From assembly GCA_028288395.1 (NCBI GenBank), contig JAQBNV010000184.1, positions 1 through 6,273 on the forward strand: a DNA stretch of 6,273 nt, written 5' to 3'. The translations under genes and the position numbers were made by a program. The stretch is from Adhaeribacter sp. (lineage in GTDB: Bacteria > Bacteroidota > Bacteroidia > Cytophagales > Hymenobacteraceae). Below, piece by piece: positions 1 to 6,226 of this stretch (positions are counted from its first letter, which is position 1; each line of letters begins with the position of its first letter). The notes under the pieces are model-generated. The model was given only the letters and a program-made list of their open reading frames with translations. It searched no databases and was not told the DNA's origin.

Positions 1-58
1 TTAAACCTTACCTCCATATAACTTGCTATATATCAGTCAATTTACACATTTTTACAGC

Positions 59-81
59 ATTAAACAAGCGCCTAGTTCAAT
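59..81 (+). repeat. Left arm of a 23-bp imperfect inverted repeat bracketing the operon
   Basis: This stretch is the reverse complement of 6204-6226 at 21 of 23 positions. The uninterrupted core, read in the right-arm orientation, is ATTGAACTAGGC, followed by a mismatch, CTTGT, a second mismatch and TAAT. Both arms lie in non-coding flanks and point at each other across the whole five-gene operon. The match breaks down outside the 23 bp. Its role is unknown: it could be a terminal repeat of a lost or non-autonomous mobile element, two copies of a dispersed intergenic repeat, or chance. Confidence 0.5.
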
Positions 82-776
82 TTGATTATTTAGTCTATTC
101 TGGTGGTGGAGACCAATATCCCGCACAGTTTGAAATAAGTATACAGCGGCATATTGAAGCACTTGATGGCCTTACCTTGCACAACATCAATAACTGACTA
201 TAAAGCATACCGCACCTGCTTGTAATATTACCATTGTTTTAGTGGTACTAGCTTAACGTGAAAAACCTTCTATTGGAGCGTAATTGAAATCATTTGGTTT
301 TAAGACTAATGCTCACCAAATACAGGCAGCCTAATGAAGCATTGCTGATAACTATATTTAAGGCATGACCAACCTGTGGCGCCTCAAATCACCATTACAA
401 TCTCATTCTAAGGAAATTATGGACTATCAGGAGGATGGCATCAGTTAATCTACTTTACCTTCAAGTTTAAATACCATTTAATTCATAAAAGTTGGATTAC
501 CGTTTTAAAACAATCTTACCTTTTATTACGCACCTGCGCATGGTTCTGAGAAGCCACTGTAGACCTGAAAAATACTTTAAATAGTCGTAAAAGTGAGTAC
601 CGATGCTTGATAAACAAAGTAAATGTAATCATTGGTGCTTCTTTATACTAATTGTAAACAGTCGTAAGCTTCCCAGAACACTTTTAATTGCCAACCAACC
701 TAAACCTTTACTATGTTTATTGTTAATACGAAAAAATATTTATAAGAAATTAACGAAATAAAAAAATAATAATTAT

Positions 777-808
777 ATTGACAAGGAAATAATTAATACT
801 TATGTTTA
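777..808 (+). promoter_or_regulatory. Candidate promoter for the operon
   Basis: ATTG at 777-780 and TATGTTTA at 801-808 are separated by 20 nt. This is close to the Bacteroidota sigma-A pattern TTTG then TAnnTTTG, with one mismatch in each box. The same place also reads as TTGACA, 17 nt, TATGTT, close to the general sigma-70 pattern. Transcription would start near 815 and leave a leader of about 120 nt before the GTG start at 938. In DNA this AT-rich such matches arise easily, so the call is tentative. Confidence 0.35.
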
Positions 809-937
809 CAACAAAGGGAAGTGAAATATTATTTTATCAAAAAACATAATTATTAAGAAATAAAAAAGGAACCGAAAGTCCAGCTTTCAACATATTTTAT
901 TAGATCTACTTGTACGCAAAAATTTAGTATTATACAG

Positions 938-2191
938 GTGGACAAGAAAACAAAAGTTAATGGTTCAATTGATTATTTAGGCCTTAATCTTTCTGAACTA
1001 CAAGCGCGGGGAGCTATTCATACGGCCAGGGAAATTTGCGGACAGCCAAAACTCTGGCAGGATACCTGGCACCTGGTGGTACAGGACCGTTTTCGGTTGG
1101 CATCGTTTCTGGCGGCCGTCTACGCGTATGCGGACCTGCATATTGTACTCACCGGGGCGGGTACTTCCGCCTTTATCGGGGATATTTTAGAGGGTCCCTT
1201 TCAGCGAAACACCGGAAAAAGTACCCGGGCCATTGCGACCACCGATTTGGTTTCCCATCCGAAAGATTACTTGCAAAAGCAGACCCCTACTCTATTGATA
1301 TCCTTTGCTCGTTCCGGCAACAGCCCCGAAAGCGTAGCGGCCGTAAAGCTGGCCGATAAGCTTTGCCATAAAATATTCCATTTAATTATTACCTGTAATC
1401 CCGCGGGTGAACTGGCGACCATTAAGAGCGAGAATAATACTTTTGTTTTTAATTTACCGCCCGCCGCAGATGACCAAAGCCTGGCCATGACCGGCAGCTT
1501 TTCTTCCATGCTGCTGGCCGGCCTTCTTATATCCCGGCTGGCCTTCATTGATAAACTGGAAACGCAGGTTAACCAATTAGCGGCTTACGGCGAAGCTATT
1601 TTAACCCGGTTCACTTCTAAACTAAAAGAAGTCGCGGCCCTGGATTTTAAACGGGCCATCTTTTTGGGTTCCGGGCCACTACACGGCACGGCCCGCGAAT
1701 CAGATTTAAAATTACAGGAACTGACCGATGGTATTATTATTTGCAAGCATGATTCTTTTCTGGGTTTCCGGCACGGCCCCAAAGCCGTTATAGATAACAC
1801 TACCCTTTTGGTTTACCTGTTTTCTAATCAGGACTATGTGCTCCAGTATGAACGAGACCTGGTGCAGGACATTAGCCGGGGCGATAAAGGCCTTTACCGG
1901 TTGGGGGTAATGGAAGCTAACAGAAAAGAGCAGAATATAGAGGTGGACTTATTACTACCCCTTTCGGATGGTAGTAGCCCCCTCGACGAAGAACTTTTAG
2001 CTGTTTGCAGTGTCATGCCGGCTCAGATTCTGGGATTCTTTAAATCTTTAAACCTGCATTTAAAACCCGATGCTCCTTCTGTTAATGATTCGATTACCCG
2101 GGTGGTGCAGGGAGTAAATATTTACCCGATTGAGGCGCCTTTACCCGCCAACGGGCAGCCTAAAGTAAAACCTTTAAAGGTAAATTCCTGA
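938..2191 (+). CDS. agaS: AgaS-type SIS-domain aldose-ketose isomerase / galactosamine-6-phosphate deaminase
   Basis: This is a cytoplasmic sugar-phosphate enzyme of the AgaS family, which in characterised members converts galactosamine-6-phosphate to tagatose-6-phosphate with release of ammonia. The 417-residue protein carries two SIS domains. The first has GAGTSAF at 73-79 and SFARSGNSPES at 122-132. The second has LGSGPLHGTARES at 243-255 and the strongly conserved GFRHGPK at 276-282. The C-terminal RVVQGVNIYP (388-397) is also AgaS-like and is followed by a poorly conserved tail of about 20 residues, so the protein is a little longer than the roughly 385 residues of E. coli AgaS. The start is a GTG; no Shine-Dalgarno box precedes it and no ATG lies upstream in frame before the stop at 854-856. 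It is the first gene of the operon and ends 1 nt before the next start. The family call is firm. The substrate (galactosamine-6-phosphate versus another amino- or keto-sugar phosphate) is inferred from the family and the kinase and aldolase neighbours. Confidence 0.9.
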   Translation: MDKKTKVNGSIDYLGLNLSELQARGAIHTAREICGQPKLWQDTWHLVVQDRFRLASFLAAVYAYADLHIVLTGAGTSAFIGDILEGPFQRNTGKSTRAIATTDLVSHPKDYLQKQTPTLLISFARSGNSPESVAAVKLADKLCHKIFHLIITCNPAGELATIKSENNTFVFNLPPAADDQSLAMTGSFSSMLLAGLLISRLAFIDKLETQVNQLAAYGEAILTRFTSKLKEVAALDFKRAIFLGSGPLHGTARESDLKLQELTDGIIICKHDSFLGFRHGPKAVIDNTTLLVYLFSNQDYVLQYERDLVQDISRGDKGLYRLGVMEANRKEQNIEVDLLLPLSDGSSPLDEELLAVCSVMPAQILGFFKSLNLHLKPDAPSVNDSITRVVQGVNIYPIEAPLPANGQPKVKPLKVNS

Positions 2192-2192
2192 A

Positions 2193-3140
2193 ATGATTCT
2201 TTGCTTATGCCCCAATCCAGCCGTGGATATGTATTGCTGGCTAAACACCTTTGTAGCCGGGCAGGTAAATATTCCCTTCCAGGAAGAGCGGTTTCCGGGT
2301 GGCAAAGGCGTACACGTGGCTTTGGCAATAGCCGAACTGGGCGAACCGGTGGTACTACTCGGATGCTGGGGCGGACCAACCGGTCAATGGATTAAGAAAG
2401 AATGTGTGGCGCAGGGCATAATTTGTTACGGTCCGGAAGTAGACGGCTGGACCCGGACTTGTATAAGTTTTAAAGGCGAAGCAAGCATTGACGATACGGA
2501 GTTGCTAGGCATTGGTCCCACTATTTCGGAAGTTGATTTTGAGAATTTTATAAAAACTTATGTGAGATTAGTTGCAACTGCCGATGTGGTAACGATGAGT
2601 GGTTCCTGGCCAAAAGGGGCACCTATAGATGCATATGCCCAACTAATTAATTTAGCCCATAAAGCTGAAAAAGATGTAATATTAGATTGCGCAGGCGAGC
2701 AGCTCAATCAGGCTTTAAAGCAAAAACCATTTGCGGTCCATATAAACCGGTACGAAGGTGAAAATTTATTCCAGGAAGAATCTCCTGAAAAAATTGCTAC
2801 ACTACTGGCAGAAAACTGTGAAAATGCAGCGGTAACAGCTGGTGCCGCCGGTTTATATCTGGCTACCCCAAATCAATTCATCCGGGCCAGTTGTTCATTA
2901 GATAAAGTTTTTAGTGCCGTGGGCAGTGGCGATTGCCTGGTAGCCGGTTTAGCAGTAGCCTATAAAAGAGGTCTTCCAGCAGCCGAAGTAGCCCGGTTGG
3001 CGGTCGCCTGCGGTAGTGCCAATTGCCTGCGGCCCGATTTGGGCATGCTCCACCGTTCTGATGTAGAAATACTGCAACAGCAGGTAATAATAAACATACA
3101 AGAAAAAGAAACGGTACCACTTAAGCATTGCAGGCCTTGA
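2193..3140 (+). CDS. PfkB-family hexose-phosphate kinase (LacC / 1-phosphofructokinase type), probable tagatose-6-phosphate kinase
   Basis: This is a cytoplasmic ATP-dependent kinase of 315 residues, the usual length for the LacC/FruK branch of the PfkB family. Family signs in order are NPAVD at 8-12, GGKGVHVA at 36-43 (the first PfkB signature, substrate side), SGSWPKG at 136-142, ILDCAGEQL at 163-171, an NxxE metal/phosphate motif at N185-E188, and GSGDCLVAG at 244-252 with the catalytic base D247. The usual serine after that aspartate is a cysteine here. Members of this branch add the C1 phosphate to tagatose-6-phosphate or the C6 phosphate to fructose-1-phosphate. Next to an AgaS-type isomerase and a GatY-type aldolase, tagatose-6-phosphate to tagatose-1,6-bisphosphate is the best fit, but sequence alone does not exclude fructose phosphates. 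The ATG start lies 1 nt after the agaS stop. The stop overlaps the next gene, which suggests coupled translation. Confidence 0.87.
   Translation: MILCLCPNPAVDMYCWLNTFVAGQVNIPFQEERFPGGKGVHVALAIAELGEPVVLLGCWGGPTGQWIKKECVAQGIICYGPEVDGWTRTCISFKGEASIDDTELLGIGPTISEVDFENFIKTYVRLVATADVVTMSGSWPKGAPIDAYAQLINLAHKAEKDVILDCAGEQLNQALKQKPFAVHINRYEGENLFQEESPEKIATLLAENCENAAVTAGAAGLYLATPNQFIRASCSLDKVFSAVGSGDCLVAGLAVAYKRGLPAAEVARLAVACGSANCLRPDLGMLHRSDVEILQQQVIINIQEKETVPLKHCRP
3128..3140 (+). promoter_or_regulatory. Translation restart zone with two possible TTG starts
   Basis: The stop codon of the first kinase (3138-3140) overlaps the start of the second. TTG at 3137 gives a 4-nt TTGA overlap, and TTG at 3128 gives a 13-nt overlap. 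No ATG or GTG is available before the conserved DVIVVGELNVD segment. Either choice implies restart by ribosomes that finish the upstream gene. Confidence 0.55.
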
Positions 3141-4090
3141 TAACCACGAAAGATATTGATGTAATTGTAGTGGGCGAACTGAACGTTGATTTAATTCTGA
3201 ACCAGATCAGCACCTTTCCCGAAATTGGCAAAGAAATATTGGCGCAGCAAATGACCTTAACGCTGGGCAGTTCTTCGGCTATTTTCGCCAGTAATTTAAG
3301 CTGTTTGGGCGCTAACGTTGCCTTTATCGGGAAAATTGGCCGGGACCAGTTTGGTGAGGTGGTGTTACAAAGCCTAAAGGCCAAAGGCGTTGATACCAAC
3401 CTGATTATTCAGCAACCAAATTTAAATACCGGCGCTACCGTAGTCCTGAATTTTGATGAGGACCGGGCCATGGTAACCCACCCGGGAGCAATGAACGAGT
3501 TGCGCCTTACGGATATTTCGCCGGCACAATTGTCGAGGGCCAAACACCTACATTTTTCTTCTTATTTTTTACAGCCGGGCTTACAAAAAGAAGTTAGGGA
3601 ACTGTTTATTTTAGCCAAAGAATTAGGCCTGACCACCTCTTTCGATACCCAATGGGACCCCCAAGAAAAATGGGATTTAGACTTAGCGCAAATATTGCCT
3701 TATGTAGATGTGTTCCTGCCCAATGAAAAGGAGCTTTTTAAACTTACCCGGAAAAACACCTTAACCGAAGCCATTGCTGCCTTGCCCGAGAAAGCCAATA
3801 CAGTACTGGTAAAAATGGGCAACAAAGGGTCTGTTTCCTGGTCTAAAGGCAGATTATTATCGATGGAACCCTTCCTGAACGAAGAAGTGGTAGATGCCAT
3901 CGGGGCTGGTGACAGCTTTAATGCGGGCTTTATTTATAAATATATTCAAGGCGCTAGCGTGGAAGAATGCCAACGCTTCGGCAACCTGACGGGGGCGGTT
4001 TCGACTACCGCTGCAGGCGGCACTACCGCCTTTACCGACTACAATAAAATTAAAAAAATTGCCCAGGAAAAATTTGGATACGCCTTATAA
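3137..4090 (+). CDS. Ribokinase-like PfkB-family sugar kinase
   Basis: This is a cytoplasmic PfkB carbohydrate kinase of about 317 residues, the ribokinase-type length. Counting from the alternative start at 3128, it shows GELNVDLIL at 16-24, a first signature region at 47-75 ending in FIGKIGRDQFG, the NxxE motif at N199-E202 within LPNEKE, and the second signature DAIGAGDSFNAGF at 256-268 with the catalytic base D262. The first signature is unusual: the family's glycine-rich GG...N element is replaced by GSSSAIFASN. No ATG lies near the N-terminus. TTG occurs at 3128 and 3137; I prefer 3137 because its TTGA overlaps the stop of the previous gene by 4 nt, but 3128 is possible. The substrate is not readable from the sequence. 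In context it could phosphorylate the entering sugar (for example galactosamine or N-acetylgalactosamine at C6), leaving the second phosphorylation to the upstream kinase. Confidence 0.85.
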   Translation: MITTKDIDVIVVGELNVDLILNQISTFPEIGKEILAQQMTLTLGSSSAIFASNLSCLGANVAFIGKIGRDQFGEVVLQSLKAKGVDTNLIIQQPNLNTGATVVLNFDEDRAMVTHPGAMNELRLTDISPAQLSRAKHLHFSSYFLQPGLQKEVRELFILAKELGLTTSFDTQWDPQEKWDLDLAQILPYVDVFLPNEKELFKLTRKNTLTEAIAALPEKANTVLVKMGNKGSVSWSKGRLLSMEPFLNEEVVDAIGAGDSFNAGFIYKYIQGASVEECQRFGNLTGAVSTTAAGGTTAFTDYNKIKKIAQEKFGYAL

Positions 4091-4091
4091 C

Positions 4092-4925
4092 ATGACATTA
4101 CAGGAAAAACTACGGGAAATGCAGGCCAAAGGGGCTGCTTTATTAGCTACCAACTTTTATAATTACGAAACCTTACGAGGTATTCTGGAAGCCGCCGCCG
4201 ATTTGCAGCAACCCATTATTTTACAATTAACCCGCAGTTCCATCGATTACATGACCTTACCAGTTGCTGTTAAAATGGCCCGCGCCGCTTTGCAGGAACA
4301 CCAGGTAGAAGGTTGGCTACACCTGGATCACGGCGATTCTTACGATTTGGCAGCCCAATGCTTAGATGCCGGGTTCGATTCGGTGATGATTGATGCCAGC
4401 GAAAAACTTATCAGCGAAAATATTGCGGTAACCCAACGGGTAGTGGCTTTAGCCAAACAGTATAATGCTAATGTGGAAGCCGAGTTGGGTTATGTAGCCA
4501 AACTTGGCCAATCAAAAGAAAAAATGGGGTTTACCGAACCCGATGAAGCGAGCTATTTTGTGCAGGAAACCGGCATAAATGCCTTAGCCGTGGCTATCGG
4601 TTCTGCCCATGGCTTTTATACCGAAGAGCCTAAATTAGATTTAGAAAGATTAAGCCAGATTCAGGCCGTTACCGATGTAGCCTTGGTACTGCACGGCGGC
4701 TCGGGTATAGCCGGACAGATGTTACAGGAAGCCATTCAGCGGGGTATCTGCAAAATAAACCTGGCTACCGAAATCAAAAATATATTTATGTACCAGTTAA
4801 AGGCCGACCTCCTGAATAGCGAAGAAATTGACTTACGCAAAGTTTTCCCGCCTGCGATAAAAGCAGTAACCAACCTGGTAAAAGGGAAATTAGAAATCGT
4901 AAAAAATGAATTAATCAGCAAATGA
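4092..4925 (+). CDS. Class II ketose-bisphosphate aldolase (GatY/KbaY type)
   Basis: This is a zinc-dependent cytoplasmic aldolase that cleaves a ketohexose-1,6-bisphosphate to glycerone phosphate and glyceraldehyde-3-phosphate. The 277 residues match the GatY/KbaY branch (about 285) rather than the longer FbaA branch. Visible motifs are HLDHG at 77-81 (catalytic D79, zinc ligand H80), SVMIDAS at 97-103, NVEAELG at 127-133, GSAHG at 170-174 (zinc ligand H173), LHGGSG at 200-205 (zinc ligand H201) and KINLATE at 221-227 (substrate phosphate binding). I chose the ATG at 4092, 1 nt after the upstream stop. The frame stays open to a TTG at 4059, but those extra 11 residues are not family-like and would overlap the kinase. 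Behind an AgaS-type enzyme and a LacC-type kinase, tagatose-1,6-bisphosphate is the likely substrate; fructose-1,6-bisphosphate remains possible because the two aldolase types are hard to separate by motif. Confidence 0.93.
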   Translation: MTLQEKLREMQAKGAALLATNFYNYETLRGILEAAADLQQPIILQLTRSSIDYMTLPVAVKMARAALQEHQVEGWLHLDHGDSYDLAAQCLDAGFDSVMIDASEKLISENIAVTQRVVALAKQYNANVEAELGYVAKLGQSKEKMGFTEPDEASYFVQETGINALAVAIGSAHGFYTEEPKLDLERLSQIQAVTDVALVLHGGSGIAGQMLQEAIQRGICKINLATEIKNIFMYQLKADLLNSEEIDLRKVFPPAIKAVTNLVKGKLEIVKNELISK

Positions 4926-6076
4926 TAAGCAACCTGAAAAAGCTCTGGTTTGCCGGGCTTGCTATCTGGCTCGCATTTTCTTTACAAAACTGCACGCAGC
5001 CGAGTACCGATAAAGCCGCCGCTGCCAACGAAAATACGGCTACTGCTCCAGATGAATTCTACGGCCCTGAAGATTTTAATAAGGTTGAGAAATTTGATAC
5101 GCACGTACATTTTAATACAGCAGATTCTACTTTTTTAAACCAGGCCAAAAAAGAAATTTTCCGGCTGCTAACGATTAATGTAAATCCGGCTTATTACCCA
5201 CCCATTGAAAAGCAACGCGACATAGCCATCCAGTTGGTGCAGGCTTACCCCGAAAGAATAGCTTTTGCTACCACCATTTCGATGGAAGGTTTTGAGGAAC
5301 CGGGTTGGGAGGAAAAAACCCTGGCTTACTTAAAAGACTCCTTTGCCCAAGGCGCCATTGCTGTCAAAGTCTGGAAAAATATTGGTATGGAGTTAAAAGA
5401 CCGGCAGGGCAAATTTGTCATGATTGATAATCCCAAATTCGACCCAATTTTTGATTTCATCAGACAAAATAATAAAACTTTGATTGGGCACATTGGCGAG
5501 CCGCGTAATGCCTGGCTACCGATAGAACAAATGACGGTTGCCGGAGATAAGAATTACTTTAGCAAACATCCGCAATACCACATGTATTTGCATCCGGAAT
5601 ATCCCTCTTATGAAGCTATTCTAAACTCCCGGGACCATGTATTGCAGAAACACCCCAACTTACGTTTTGTAGGTGCGCATTTAGGCAGCCTGGAATGGAG
5701 TGTAGATGAATTGGCTAAGCGCCTGGATAAATTTCCGAATATGGCTGTAGATATGGCTGCGCGTATTCCCCATTTTCAGTACCAGGCTGTATCTGATTGG
5801 CAGAAAGTACATGATTTTTTTATTAAATACCAGGACCGGTTAATTTATGCTACTGATTTGGAGGTAGATAATGAGCAACAACCCGCCCAAATAAATAAAA
5901 ATGCCAGTGAAGTATGGAGAAAAGATTGGCAATTCTTTACCTCCGGCGAGAAAATGAAAGTACCGAAAGTAGAAAAGGAATTTAATGGCTTAAAGCTACC
6001 GCGCGAAGTAGTAGATAAAATCTATCGCAAAAACGCGGAAAAATGGTTTTTGGGAATAGCAAAAAATAAAGTGTAG
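4922..6076 (+). CDS. Exported lipoprotein-like amidohydrolase (amidohydrolase-2 family, TIM-barrel metal hydrolase)
   Basis: The 384-residue protein begins with a signal peptide: lysines at 6-7, a hydrophobic run at 8-20, then LQNC with C24 as the probable lipidated cysteine. Asn just before the cysteine is not the classic lipobox, so plain cleavage is an alternative. A low-complexity linker rich in Ala, Asn and Thr (25-45) follows. The catalytic domain has the metal-binding HVH at 61-63, KVWKN at 149-153, GHIGEP at 189-194, GAHLG at 251-255 and ATD at 310-312 (catalytic or metal Asp D312), and ends in the NAEKWFLGI segment typical of this family. These features indicate a mono- or binuclear metal hydrolase acting in the periplasm or on a membrane surface. 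The family covers decarboxylases, lactonases and amidases, so the substrate cannot be named; it does not look like a NagA/AgaA deacetylase. Its ATG overlaps the aldolase stop by 4 nt (ATGA), which places it in the operon. Confidence 0.85.
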   Translation: MISNLKKLWFAGLAIWLAFSLQNCTQPSTDKAAAANENTATAPDEFYGPEDFNKVEKFDTHVHFNTADSTFLNQAKKEIFRLLTINVNPAYYPPIEKQRDIAIQLVQAYPERIAFATTISMEGFEEPGWEEKTLAYLKDSFAQGAIAVKVWKNIGMELKDRQGKFVMIDNPKFDPIFDFIRQNNKTLIGHIGEPRNAWLPIEQMTVAGDKNYFSKHPQYHMYLHPEYPSYEAILNSRDHVLQKHPNLRFVGAHLGSLEWSVDELAKRLDKFPNMAVDMAARIPHFQYQAVSDWQKVHDFFIKYQDRLIYATDLEVDNEQQPAQINKNASEVWRKDWQFFTSGEKMKVPKVEKEFNGLKLPREVVDKIYRKNAEKWFLGIAKNKV

Positions 6077-6111
6077 TTGCCTGAAAGTGAAATAAAAACT
6101 TTTGATAAAGT

Positions 6112-6161
6112 GGGTTACTGGGTAGGTTTCCATCTAATATTTAGTAATCCCGTCTACCCAG
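6112..6161 (+). terminator. Weak hairpin after the operon, possible terminator
   Basis: CTGGGTAG at 6118-6125 pairs perfectly with CTACCCAG at 6154-6161 around a 28-nt loop. A competing fold pairs GGGTTACT (6112-6119) with AGTAATCCC (6143-6151) with one bulged base. Neither is followed by a T-run, so a standard intrinsic terminator is not supported. The position about 40 nt after the last stop is the main reason to list it. Confidence 0.22.
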
Positions 6162-6203
6162 GCCTTGGCAAATTCTTCTCAAACAAAAGTTTAAAATAAA
6201 TTT

Positions 6204-6226
6204 ATTGAACTAGGCACTTGTATAAT
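6204..6226 (-). repeat. Right arm of the 23-bp imperfect inverted repeat
   Basis: This arm matches the reverse complement of 59-81 with two mismatches (G/A at the 13th base and T/A at the 19th). It lies about 130 nt after the last stop codon, in non-coding DNA. No target-site duplication or transposase is visible beside it, so its origin stays open. Confidence 0.5.

Larger units (their letters stand above)
1..937. other. Long AT-rich upstream region without a confident gene
   Basis: All six frames are broken by frequent stops, apart from an edge-open frame at 3-197 that ends in TGA and has no ATG, GTG or TTG start inside the window. From about 700 on, the DNA becomes very rich in A and T, as is usual for a Bacteroidota promoter region. 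Short direct repeats occur (CGCACCTGC near 210 and near 530; AGTCGTAA near 583 and near 659), but they are too short to mean much. I see no tRNA-like fold, CRISPR array or transposase motif. The region also holds the left half of the long-range inverted repeat (59-81) and a promoter candidate (777-808). It may include decayed gene remains, but I cannot name a family. Confidence 0.7.

Noticed and set aside
211..538. CGCACCTGC direct repeats as a CRISPR or regulatory array
   Set aside because: There are only two 9-bp copies about 320 nt apart, with no regular spacing.
1036..1359. Second + strand frame inside the AgaS-type gene
   Set aside because: Its Gly/Arg-rich translation is what a shifted reading of the conserved gene would give; the true frame carries GAGTSAF and SGNSPES.
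1267..1548. Open frame on the minus strand inside the AgaS-type gene
   Set aside because: It lies wholly opposite a well-conserved SIS-domain coding region and has no recognisable motif.
2122..2379. Minus-strand frame across the agaS/kinase junction
   Set aside because: It is Pro/Arg-rich and overlaps two conserved genes on the opposite strand; no family features.
4059..4091. Longer aldolase with a TTG start
   Set aside because: It would add 11 unconserved residues and overlap the upstream kinase by 32 nt, while an ATG sits 1 nt after that kinase's stop.
4922..6076. Reading the last gene as the missing GalNAc-6-phosphate deacetylase (NagA/AgaA)
   Set aside because: It carries a signal peptide, so it should not meet a cytoplasmic sugar phosphate, and its motifs fit the amidohydrolase-2 family rather than NagA.
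6098..6111. ACTTT/AAAGT hairpin as an intrinsic terminator
   Set aside because: The stem is 5 AT-rich base pairs with no following T-run.
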